From an uncultured Erysipelotrichaceae bacterium (GTDB lineage: Bacteria; Bacillota_I; Bacilli_A; Erysipelotrichales; Coprobacillaceae), in NCBI GenBank assembly GCA_900544435.1, contig UQVG01000021.1, forward strand, positions 1-13,982: DNA of 13,982 bases, read 5' to 3'. This document shows, in pieces, positions 8,062 to 13,882 of the stretch. The position numbers and the translations under genes were made by a program. Every line of letters begins with the position of its first letter. The first letter of the stretch is position 1. The notes below the pieces were generated by a model. That model worked only from the letters and a program-made list of their open reading frames with translations. It did no database searches and was not told the origin of the DNA.

Positions 8062-9178
8062 CATCATTCTCCATCTTTTTCAATTCTTCCTTAAAATACT
8101 CAATTGTCCATTTCGTATACTCACATAAATATTCAGGTACACCTGAATATTTACCAGTTTCTAATAAAGAATAAGTAGGACATACATTACATACTTTCCT
8201 TAAAGTACATTGTTGACACTTTTCACTTGTATAAATTTCTTCTGTCTTACAAACAATTTCTTTCCAACAATCCTTAAAATCTTTTCCTGTTGTATCAACA
8301 CTAGGAGCACTCATAATCACACAAGGAATCATTTCTCCTCGCCAATTAATCGTATAAGAACATTTACCAGCCTTACACTTCATACCACCCTTTTTACTTT
8401 CTCCAACAGGTGTATTTTCAGCTAAATCAATATGTAACCTTGCACTTTCTTTAAAGACTTCATCGCCCATTTCCTTACGTAAAACTTGAATACGTACACG
8501 TGCAGCCTCTCTAGCATCTAAACGTCCTTTAAAATCAAAAGGACGACATCTTTCTCTTGTAGCAGGAGCCATATACGTATCCGCAAAAACAGGAATATCA
8601 AGCTCTTTTCCTAAATCAATCACTTGTTCATAACTTTCTACATTGTGTTTAGTAAGCGAACAATTGATCTTAACAGCTACATTTCTTTCCTTTAACTTCT
8701 TTAAAGCATTCCCTGCTTTTTCATAACCTTTATAATGACATAACTTTATATAGCCTTCTTCATGATGGCTATATAAAGTTATATTAATTCTTCGTGGTTT
8801 ATGTTGACTAAAGAACTCTATCCACTCATCATTCATCAAAGTTCCATTACTATTAACAGTAACAACCATCCCCATATTTAATAACTCTAAATACAGTTCT
8901 TTAAACCAAGGATACAACAAAGGTTCTCCACCCGTTAATAAAACAAACAAAACACCGGCATCCTTCATCTCCCTAGCTAACTCTAACCATCTCTCTAAAC
9001 TTAACATCTTTCCTTGATTATCCATCTCTTCTCTAGATAATCTTACATAACACATATCACAATTCATATTGCACATCGGTGTAAGCTCTAATACACCATA
9101 AATCGGTTCTTTACGTGATTCAGCCCACATAAACAACTTCTGTTCAATACTACTTCCAAATTCAATATCATTTTCCAT
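8051..9178 (-). CDS. Radical SAM/SPASM peptide maturase
   Basis: The product has 375 residues. The radical SAM core has the cluster motif C36-x3-C40-x2-C43 and GGEP (83-86) for SAM binding. The C-terminal SPASM domain is cysteine-rich: C268 then G281-x4-C286, then C321-x2-C324-x5-C330-x2-C333 and C352, enough for two auxiliary Fe-S clusters. Enzymes of this type install crosslinks (thioether or carbon-carbon) in ribosomal peptides. There is no fused PqqD/RRE domain at the N-terminus, so substrate recognition should rely on the two separate PqqD-like proteins encoded upstream. The start ATG has GAGGTGA about 6 nt upstream. It lies downstream of precursor 2 after a spacer of about 96 bp with possible attenuator hairpins. 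The modification it makes cannot be named from sequence. Two long perfect inverted repeats (8126-8153, 8740-8782) lie inside the gene. Confidence 0.93.
   Translation of the reverse strand: MENDIEFGSSIEQKLFMWAESRKEPIYGVLELTPMCNMNCDMCYVRLSREEMDNQGKMLSLERWLELAREMKDAGVLFVLLTGGEPLLYPWFKELYLELLNMGMVVTVNSNGTLMNDEWIEFFSQHKPRRINITLYSHHEEGYIKLCHYKGYEKAGNALKKLKERNVAVKINCSLTKHNVESYEQVIDLGKELDIPVFADTYMAPATRERCRPFDFKGRLDAREAARVRIQVLRKEMGDEVFKESARLHIDLAENTPVGESKKGGMKCKAGKCSYTINWRGEMIPCVIMSAPSVDTTGKDFKDCWKEIVCKTEEIYTSEKCQQCTLRKVCNVCPTYSLLETGKYSGVPEYLCEYTKWTIEYFKEELKKMENDDEY
8126..8153. repeat. 28-bp palindrome inside the radical SAM gene
   Basis: TAAATATTCAGGT (8126-8138) and ACCTGAATATTTA (8141-8153) are exact reverse complements around a 2-nt centre (AC). 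It falls in the codons for KYSGVPEYL near the C-terminus of the maturase. There is no U-tract on either side. Confidence 0.85.
8740..8782. repeat. Perfect 16-bp inverted repeat inside the radical SAM gene
   Basis: ATAACTTTATATAGCC (8740-8755) and GGCTATATAAAGTTAT (8767-8782) are exact reverse complements with an 11-nt loop. It codes for part of the SAM barrel (TLYSHHEEGYIKLCH). It is the longest intragenic hairpin found by eye, comparable in stem length with the two terminators, but no U-tract follows on the minus strand. Confidence 0.88.
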
Positions 9179-9199
9179 ATTTTCACCTCTATCTATCTA

Positions 9200-9226
9200 T
9201 TAAAAAGGCTTGGAGGAAACACCGAC
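9200..9226 (-). repeat. Element R3 (inverted copy of a 22-27 nt repeat)
   Basis: This copy carries TTGGAGGAAACAC on the + strand, whereas R1 and R2 carry that motif on the minus strand. Over the 22-nt core (9205-9226) it matches R1 at 20 positions and R2 at 18. It lies 48 nt past the stop of precursor 2 and 21 nt before the maturase start. With R2 it forms an inverted pair around the block PqqD-2 plus precursor 2. Confidence 0.75.
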
Positions 9227-9254
9227 CCCCATTAAAATTGAATGAATTTTTAAT
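9200..9254 (-). promoter_or_regulatory. Possible attenuator between precursor 2 and the maturase
   Basis: On the minus strand, an A/T hairpin (about 9254-9231, nine pairs with one bulged base) is followed by TGGGGG...CCTCCA (about 9230-9211, six pairs including one G-T) and then AAGCCTTTTTAAT. The second stem is short and the T-run is offset, so termination would be partial at best. A partial stop here would give more precursor than enzyme, a common arrangement in peptide operons. This is inferred from shape only. Confidence 0.3.
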
Positions 9255-9274
9255 AACTTAACTTAAAACTAAAA

Positions 9275-9702
9275 CTATGAACGGTTTGGATGATTTGGTA
9301 CATTTGCAGTAACAAGTCCTTGATGGTGCCAAACTCTGCCACCACTAGCACTTGTTGTCCAATAGATGTAGTCACCAACTTTTACACTACTAACAGATTT
9401 TGTAGTACGATAACTACTATCTGTATAGATTGTACAATTTAATCGACCTAACCCATCTGTAGCTACTTCTACCATACGATCAGCTGTTCCATTATTATCA
9501 TCGTCATAAATGACTTGATTTCCAGCTAATCCACAGTGAGCACTCGCATGAGATTCATCTTTATGTCCAGGCCAAGTTGATTCAACTTTATTAGCATCAG
9601 TGACATTACAACCTACACCCCAGCAAGATGATACATATTCATTAGGAGTAAATTCTTCTAATGTACTTTTGGTGATACCCATGTCTTCTTTGCAGTATTC
9701 AT
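9275..9702 (-). CDS. RiPP precursor-like protein 2, apparent -1 frameshift in the leader
   Basis: The uninterrupted frame 9682-9275 gives 135 residues beginning MGITKSTLEEFTPNEYVSSC. That ATG has only a weak ribosome site. An ATG at 9702, with GGGGAG about 9 nt upstream, starts MNTAKKTWVSPKVH and stops at TAG (9660-9658). Joining the frames at the AAAA run in CCAAAAGT gives a leader ...WVSPKSTLEEFTPNEYVSSC that matches precursor 1 (FTANEFISTC). One lost A would explain it; so would programmed -1 slippage or a sequencing error. After the leader, the long region has cysteines at 20, 25, 50 and 83 (numbered from 9682), a C-W-G-V-G-C start, and is rich in Gly, Asp, Asn, Ser and Thr, ending NRS. 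No homologue family can be named. PqqD-2 lies 22 nt upstream and the maturase downstream, so it is likely a maturase substrate. Confidence 0.7.
9658..9702 (-). other. Short leader reading frame in front of precursor 2
   Basis: This frame has 14 codons (MNTAKKTWVSPKVH) followed by TAG, with a ribosome site GGGGAG at 9717-9712. The K-K-x-W-x-x-P-K composition resembles the basic start of precursor 1 (MRKYKKPVLNV). It overlaps the body frame by 25 nt (9682-9658) and is offset by one base, so it reads as the detached N-terminus of precursor 2 and not as a separate gene. Confidence 0.6.
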
Positions 9703-9724
9703 ATTTACTCTCTCCCCTATTTTT

Positions 9725-10075
9725 CTATAAACCTAACTTCAAACTTTCTAAAACAAAGTGATAAATATCTTTTACAATACAATCATCTACATCATCGTAT
9801 TGTTCTTTTGCAGACAATACAACTTCATAGATGGTATGTGGTTGTTGAAACTGTTGCCAGATAAAATAAAACGTTTCATTCAAAGATATCATCCCATTGA
9901 TGGAAGATACACTATCCCCTGTGGGGATAAGTAAATATTCTCCTGCTACTTCACGTAGCAGAAAGTTTTCATTAACTTTATATTTTTGTTTTTCTTTCGA
10001 AAGTTCATTTGTTAATTCGGTTGTAGAAATATCTTCTATAGCCAAATCATTAATCATTGGACTATGATTATCCAT
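9725..10075 (-). CDS. PqqD-like peptide-binding protein 2
   Basis: This 116-residue protein of the PqqD/RRE fold binds precursor leaders and presents them to modifying enzymes. An N-terminal extension of about 30 polar residues is followed by the domain: NFLLREVAGEYLLIP (37-51) and SSINGMISLNETFYFIW (57-73). These line up with PqqD-1 (GFITREIAGEYMLVP and NGIIELNE), showing the two are related but clearly diverged. The ATG at 10075 has AGAGG 5 nt upstream. It sits 22 nt before the start of precursor 2, which suggests one PqqD per precursor. Two GC-richer hairpins occur in the gene: TATCCCC/GGGGATA (9913-9929) and CTGCTAC/GTAGCAG (9943-9961). Confidence 0.85.
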   Translation of the reverse strand: MDNHSPMINDLAIEDISTTELTNELSKEKQKYKVNENFLLREVAGEYLLIPTGDSVSSINGMISLNETFYFIWQQFQQPHTIYEVVLSAKEQYDDVDDCIVKDIYHFVLESLKLGL

Positions 10076-10126
10076 ATAAACCTCTTTTCACAAACATCTA
10101 TTCATTAAAAAAACTACATAATAGGA

Positions 10127-10153
10127 GTTAGTATTTCCTCCAAACCTTTTTAA
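10127..10153 (-). repeat. Element R2 (copy of a 22-27 nt repeat)
   Basis: The minus strand reads TTAAAAAGGTTTGGAGGAAA and then TACTAAC. The core matches R1 at 20 of 22 positions. It begins 9 nt after the stop of precursor 1 and precedes PqqD-2. It contains an SD-like GGAGG, but no start codon follows at a suitable distance. GGAG (10124-10127) can pair with CTCC (10138-10141). Confidence 0.75.
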
Positions 10154-10161
10154 AACAATAA

Positions 10162-10575
10162 CTAAGATTTATTCCCTTGAGTTATTTTTATATTTTCTTT
10201 AAGAGCAGTTGTACAATGATATCCTGTAGAGTTTGAATACCACGTAAGAACATTTGTAACTTTATTATTACTTGGATTAACATAGTAGCCTTGTGCGAAT
10301 GTTTCACCCACTTTAACAAAATGCTCTTCACCACATGGATGATAACTTCCAGTAGCGTATTTATCTGCAGAAACCCAATCCCATCCATCCAATGAAGGGC
10401 TTCGTTGCAATCCATCTTTTCCATTAGTTTCTAAATATACATTTCCATATCTACCCGAAACACCTGCATCACATTTAAATACATAATATTTTTCCTCAGT
10501 ATCACTACATGTTGAAATAAATTCATTTGCAGTAAATTGTTCTACATTAAGAACTGGTTTTTTATATTTTCTCAT
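10162..10575 (-). CDS. RiPP precursor-like protein 1
   Basis: This 137-residue protein resembles no enzyme family I recognise. It begins with a basic leader MRKYKKPVLNVEQFTANEF and then ISTC (20-23); the motif F-T-x-N-E-[FY]-[IV]-S-[ST]-C is shared with precursor 2. The remaining 114 residues are hydrophilic and aromatic (many Tyr, Trp, Gly, Asn) with cysteines at 23, 35, 81 and 121, and end GNKS. There is no signal peptide, membrane helix or Gly-Gly cleavage site. Four cysteines in both precursors and the nearby SPASM enzyme suggest modified cysteines, but no target residue can be identified. The start ATG has AAGGAGGG about 6 nt upstream, one of the strongest sites in the window, fitting a highly made substrate. 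It is flanked by repeats R1 and R2. Confidence 0.72.
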   Translation of the reverse strand: MRKYKKPVLNVEQFTANEFISTCSDTEEKYYVFKCDAGVSGRYGNVYLETNGKDGLQRSPSLDGWDWVSADKYATGSYHPCGEEHFVKVGETFAQGYYVNPSNNKVTNVLTWYSNSTGYHCTTALKENIKITQGNKS

Positions 10576-10631
10576 CTCTTTCCCTCCTTAAAATCCTTAT
10601 AAATAATAATTCTTTCAATAATAACTACTTT

Positions 10632-10666
10632 GTCAGTGTTTCCTCCAAACCTTCTTATGTTTGGAG
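10632..10666 (-). repeat. Element R1 (copy of a 22-27 nt repeat) with hairpin
   Basis: The core is 10632-10653 (minus strand AAGGTTTGGAGGAAACACTG and then AC). In addition, CTCCAAAC (10643-10650) and GTTTGGAG (10659-10666) form an 8-bp stem with an 8-nt loop. It starts a few bases past the PqqD-1 stop. There is no U-tract after it, so it is more likely an mRNA-processing, stability or regulatory structure than a terminator. Confidence 0.7.
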
Positions 10667-10672
10667 AATTTG

Positions 10673-11005
10673 TTATGTGTTTGTTTGTTCGTTAAGTATA
10701 AATATAATTTGGTTTTTAAAACCTGTCTCTAAGAATTCTTCGATATCTTCTGTGATATCTTGTCCTTCTGTATCAAATTCTTTATTTACTTCTTCTATAA
10801 GCTGTTTGATTGTTTTTGGTTCTTTTAATAATTCAAATAGAAAAAGTGATAATTCATTAAGTTCAATAATACCATTAAATTCTGGTAAATCTGTTCCATC
10901 ATTTAAATGAACAGTTTCTAAATTACCAGGAACTAACATATATTCTCCTGCTATTTCTCTTGTAATAAATCCTTGTCTAGCTACAAATCTCATATTCTCA
11001 TCCAC
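10673..11005 (-). CDS. PqqD-like peptide-binding protein 1
   Basis: This 110-residue protein is of PqqD/RRE type, with the diagnostic strand-turn GFITREIAGEYMLVP (12-26), then EFNGIIELNE (about 42-51) and a helical C-terminal half rich in Glu/Lys. The start is GTG at 11005 with GGAGGTGA 5 nt upstream; the preceding TAA of the kinase-like gene is directly adjacent, so translation is coupled. An internal ATG at 10993 would remove only four residues and has no better ribosome site. It is likely the leader-recognition partner for precursor 1, the next gene. Confidence 0.87.
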   Translation of the reverse strand: MDENMRFVARQGFITREIAGEYMLVPGNLETVHLNDGTDLPEFNGIIELNELSLFLFELLKEPKTIKQLIEEVNKEFDTEGQDITEDIEEFLETGFKNQIIFILNEQTNT

Positions 11006-11845
11006 TTACTTCACCTCCCTTAAATAATCATCTAAGCAGTTAACTGCTTCTTCACTAATCGTACAACTTAAGTGTACTATTGGTACTTCACTTATTAATT
11101 GATCTATAAACTCAAAACTTTGATTAACATAATCTTGATTATGGAAATTAACTGTAATTTCTTTAAGCAATCTTTTAGTTTTTACGATATATGTTGGATT
11201 AGTTGCAACATTTGTTGGTCCTTGATCCAACATTACTATCGCTTTTATTGGATAAGCCTTATTGTGGCATATCTTCGATGAGCCACATACTGGCCATCCT
11301 TTAGCGTAGAATCCATCATCTTCTTTAACAAGCAACGATCTATCACCATTAATAATTTCTACATTTCTATATTTTTTCCAAAGATCAGCTTGCGTACTTT
11401 TTCCTACACCACTCGGTGCAGTAAAAAGTATTGCTTCTCCTTTATCTACAATATAAGCACTATGTAAAATATAGTGATGATGTTGATACATTCTTCTTTC
11501 TAATAGAAATAATGAAGTAAAACAAGTGTCAACTTGTAAGTAATCAATATAATCTTTATTAAAGTAGATGTTTGTTTGGTGATCATCTATTTCTTTGCAT
11601 AAAGCATAGATATTTGTATCACCTGGTAAAATTAAATATCTTGTTTCTAAGTGATTATCGCTAACTATCTTAATCGTTGGTTTATTAACGAGTAATTGCT
11701 GATTTGGCATATCAATACGATCTACAAATTGAAATGTATAGCGATAATCACCTTGTTTGTCTGTTTTAAATTTTTGAAAGTTTATAGGAATATGTTTAGA
11801 ATCTATTCCTATAATATCAAAGATAAAATGTCCTATTTTGTACAT
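11006..11845 (-). CDS. HPr-kinase-like ATPase of peptide-modification clusters
   Basis: The product has 279 residues. The C-terminal half has the P-loop APSGVGKST (about 143-151) and INGDRSLL (about 165-172), in the arrangement of HPr kinase/phosphorylase-like proteins (PEPCK-related fold) often found in lasso and PqqD-containing clusters. There, some homologues phosphorylate the precursor. The N-terminal half (to about 120) is a less conserved beta-rich region. I chose the ATG at 11845 (AGGTGA 5 nt upstream) over the GTG at 11854 that directly follows the stop of the nucleotidyltransferase gene. If it does phosphorylate the precursors, their many Ser/Thr residues, including the C-terminal Ser of both (GNKS and NRS), are candidate sites. 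That link is inference; the lasso-peptide kinases modify a C-terminal Ser. Confidence 0.82.
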   Translation of the reverse strand: MYKIGHFIFDIIGIDSKHIPINFQKFKTDKQGDYRYTFQFVDRIDMPNQQLLVNKPTIKIVSDNHLETRYLILPGDTNIYALCKEIDDHQTNIYFNKDYIDYLQVDTCFTSLFLLERRMYQHHHYILHSAYIVDKGEAILFTAPSGVGKSTQADLWKKYRNVEIINGDRSLLVKEDDGFYAKGWPVCGSSKICHNKAYPIKAIVMLDQGPTNVATNPTYIVKTKRLLKEITVNFHNQDYVNQSFEFIDQLISEVPIVHLSCTISEEAVNCLDDYLREVK

Positions 11846-11854
11846 ATTTGTCAC

Positions 11855-13018
11855 CTACTTCATTACTTTATATTTCTTTAAGAGATTGACTCTTTGTTGT
11901 CCTATTTCTATTGTTTGTTTACCATCGTTTAGTTTATTTGTTTTTTGATATTGAATGATTCTAGAAATGTAGGCAAAAGGTAATAAATAGGGATATTTAT
12001 TTAAATATTCATATTTTGCCTGCATTTCTTTAAGTGTTGGAAATAAGCTTTTAAATACATTTGTTTTGCCTTTATCAAAAGCATTTAATGTGATCGTTGA
12101 TGAATGTATTCTTTCTTTACTTGTTTGTCCAAAGATACCAGCATTCACAATATCATCTAGTAAATCTTGATAATCAAGATGATCTATTTTTAATTGATTG
12201 ATATTAAAATCAAAATAATCATGAGCCATTGAAAATAGATTTAAAATAAGTTCATCTACTTGAAAATATTTGAGAATCTCAAATATTTTCTTCCAATCAA
12301 TATCATCTTGATATGTTTCACTATAAACAACAATATCTAATACTTGTCTAATTCCTGCACCTGAATGTAAGAAATGTTTAACAAAGTGAAGAATTAAAAA
12401 TAATAAATGATAATCATGATCTAAAGAAATAAAATCTACACCTTGTATAGAATGTATTGTTGTATGTTCAAAAGCATTATCAAATAAAGATTGATATTTA
12501 CCATAAGCTTTTGAATCTTTAGAGAATAATTGTGTATGCATTTCTATTGATAAACCTGATGAAAAATCTATAAATGTTGTTACATCTTCACTTTCATGAG
12601 CTATTTGGAAATGATCTTCTAAGAGTATATCTTTTACTGTTTGAAGATCTTTTTGTTTAATATAGAGATCTTCATCATTAGATTGTCTATTTTCACCTTG
12701 TGGATATAATGATCGACAAATAATGCCTTTGACTACTATGACATCTATTCCTTTATTTCTTAACTTTTGATAGATGTCTAGTAGTCTAAATGTTTTTCTT
12801 GTTTGAAAAGCATTTATTTTAATAGCTTCTGATCTCCATTGTTGTTTTAAATCATTTGGAAAATCAGGAAAATCATAAATTTGATTATAAATCAAAGCTG
12901 AAACTTGATGTTGATTGGCAAGTTGATACAGCTTTTGATAATCAAGTTGACGATATGTTGACTTTTGATTTAATCTTGCATCTTTTAATAAAGTTAACAG
13001 TTCTTTATCCATCATCAT
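11855..13018 (-). CDS. Nucleotidyltransferase-fold family protein (NTP_transf_5-like)
   Basis: The product has 387 residues. The motifs VVKGIICRSLYPQ (95-107), R111-x-S-N-D-E-D-L (111-118; the paired acids are the expected metal ligands), EMH (159-161) and HFVKHFLHSGAGIRQVLDI (211-229) are those of the uncharacterised nucleotidyltransferase family that accompanies HPr-kinase-like and PqqD genes in lasso and other RiPP clusters. Its substrate in such clusters is not established. Three ATGs open the frame (13018, 13015, 13012), and GGGGG lies 2, 5 and 8 nt before them, so 13015 or 13012 may be the true start. The first ATG overlaps the metallophosphoesterase stop as ATGA. A perfect 13-bp inverted repeat lies at 12262-12290. 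Confidence 0.83.
   Translation of the reverse strand: MMMDKELLTLLKDARLNQKSTYRQLDYQKLYQLANQHQVSALIYNQIYDFPDFPNDLKQQWRSEAIKINAFQTRKTFRLLDIYQKLRNKGIDVIVVKGIICRSLYPQGENRQSNDEDLYIKQKDLQTVKDILLEDHFQIAHESEDVTTFIDFSSGLSIEMHTQLFSKDSKAYGKYQSLFDNAFEHTTIHSIQGVDFISLDHDYHLLFLILHFVKHFLHSGAGIRQVLDIVVYSETYQDDIDWKKIFEILKYFQVDELILNLFSMAHDYFDFNINQLKIDHLDYQDLLDDIVNAGIFGQTSKERIHSSTITLNAFDKGKTNVFKSLFPTLKEMQAKYEYLNKYPYLLPFAYISRIIQYQKTNKLNDGKQTIEIGQQRVNLLKKYKVMK
12262..12290. repeat. Perfect 13-bp inverted repeat inside the nucleotidyltransferase gene
   Basis: GAAAATATTTGAG (12262-12274) and CTCAAATATTTTC (12278-12290) are exact reverse complements around a 3-nt centre. It codes for KKIFEILKYF. No U-tract or stop codon is nearby. 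Confidence 0.85.
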
Positions 13019-13860
13019 TTCCCCCTCAATGTAATCGATACGATCTCACTAGGATTATTCCACCTAGGTAATAATTCTCCACTACTACTTATCCCTCTTG
13101 TAATAATAAGATTTGTATCCTTTATATGATATTTTCCATAATCATATTTAGGAAACCATCCCTGTTCAGGAGCATACAAACCACCAAAATAAGGCAAGAT
13201 GACTTGTCCTCCATGAACATGACCACTTAATATCATATCAATGTCCCAGTCAATAGCGTTACCATAGATAAAACTATCTGGTCTATGGGACATCATAATT
13301 TGATAGTTATCTGTTTGTTTAAATTCATTTAAGAATTGATAAGTTGAACTATCATGCATAGATTCTTTAGAGATGTTTCCATCTCCTGTACTAAATGCAT
13401 AATCATATAATCCTCCAATTCTTATCTTATTTTTATGAACAGTTATATCTACATAATCTTTATCCAAAACATTAATCTTTAAAGCTTTCACTTGTTTTAT
13501 AAATTCATCACCATGATCATTTTCTATTTCATGATTACCGATACTCATATATGTATCGGTAATCTTAGAAAGTGATTTTAAGAAGTTTAGAATTGATGTA
13601 TCATCTGTTGTTTGATTATCAATAATATCACCAACACAAAGAATTACATCAGGATGTAATTCTTTGATTTGTTTGATGATTTTATCTTTAATACGACAAT
13701 GATAATCATGAACATCTGCAATCATGGCTATTTTAACTTCTTGATCTATTTTCGTATTTATTATCTCATAGTTTTTAACATCTATCGAATAATAAGATAT
13801 ATAAGTAAAATAGAAGATAATAAGGCATAAACTTAAAACTGTCATGATTACTTTTTTCAT
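13015..13860 (-). CDS. Membrane-anchored calcineurin-like metallophosphoesterase (YkuE-like)
   Basis: The product has 281 residues. An N-terminal signal anchor (about 4-24) is followed by a phosphoesterase domain with all metal motifs: ADVHD (48-52), GDIID (77-81), GNHE (108-111), SH (191-192) and GHVHGG (213-218). Related membrane-bound enzymes act on phospholipid-type or nucleotide substrates; the substrate here is unknown. I chose the ATG at 13860, with AAGGAG about 6 nt upstream. A longer frame from TTG 13893 would overlap the proposed promoter -10 downstream region and has no ribosome site. It is the first gene after the upstream terminator, and its TGA overlaps the next ATG, so it is part of the same operon although its link to peptide or polysaccharide work is not obvious. 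Two long inverted repeats lie inside (13533-13564, 13637-13666). Confidence 0.9.
   Translation of the reverse strand: MKKVIMTVLSLCLIIFYFTYISYYSIDVKNYEIINTKIDQEVKIAMIADVHDYHCRIKDKIIKQIKELHPDVILCVGDIIDNQTTDDTSILNFLKSLSKITDTYMSIGNHEIENDHGDEFIKQVKALKINVLDKDYVDITVHKNKIRIGGLYDYAFSTGDGNISKESMHDSSTYQFLNEFKQTDNYQIMMSHRPDSFIYGNAIDWDIDMILSGHVHGGQVILPYFGGLYAPEQGWFPKYDYGKYHIKDTNLIITRGISSSGELLPRWNNPSEIVSITLRGK
13533..13564. repeat. Perfect 12-bp inverted repeat inside the metallophosphoesterase gene
   Basis: GATTACCGATAC (13533-13544) and GTATCGGTAATC (13553-13564) are exact reverse complements with an 8-nt loop. It overlaps the codons of the catalytic GNHE motif region (DTYMSIGN). Confidence 0.85.
13637..13666. 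repeat. 30-bp palindrome inside the metallophosphoesterase gene
   Basis: CAAAGAATTACATC (13637-13650) and GATGTAATTCTTTG (13653-13666) are exact reverse complements around a 2-nt centre. It lies just before the GDIID motif and codes for KELHPDVILC. Confidence 0.85.
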
Positions 13861-13882
13861 ATAAACTCCTTTCTTTTTTGTA

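Noticed and set aside
8210..8425. + strand frame opposite the SPASM domain
   Set aside because: Its Thr/Cys/Phe composition mirrors the Cys- and Lys-rich minus-strand gene; no start signal or domain.
10127..10148. GGAGG in R1/R2 as the ribosome site of a hidden small gene
   Set aside because: No ATG, GTG or TTG with an open frame follows at 4-12 nt in either copy.
10188..10424. Second minus-strand frame overlapping precursor 1
   Set aside because: It has no ribosome site and lies inside precursor 1, which has the strong site and the shared leader motif.
9200..10653. R1-R3 as a CRISPR array
   Set aside because: Only three copies, spaced by whole genes, with one inverted; there are no regular spacers and no cas genes.
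10576..10672. Separate promoter before precursor 1
   Set aside because: Candidate boxes (CTGACA, TATTAT) are 22 nt apart, and TTGAAA has no -10 at 16-18 nt; the evidence is too weak to list.
10677..10910. + strand frame opposite PqqD-1
   Set aside because: It is Ser/Ile-rich antisense shadow of a recognised domain.
11696..11881. + strand frame opposite the kinase-like gene start
   Set aside because: No ribosome site, no domain, and it spans a coupled gene junction on the other strand.
12856..13071. + strand frame opposite the nucleotidyltransferase start
   Set aside because: It is a shadow frame spanning two overlapping minus-strand genes.
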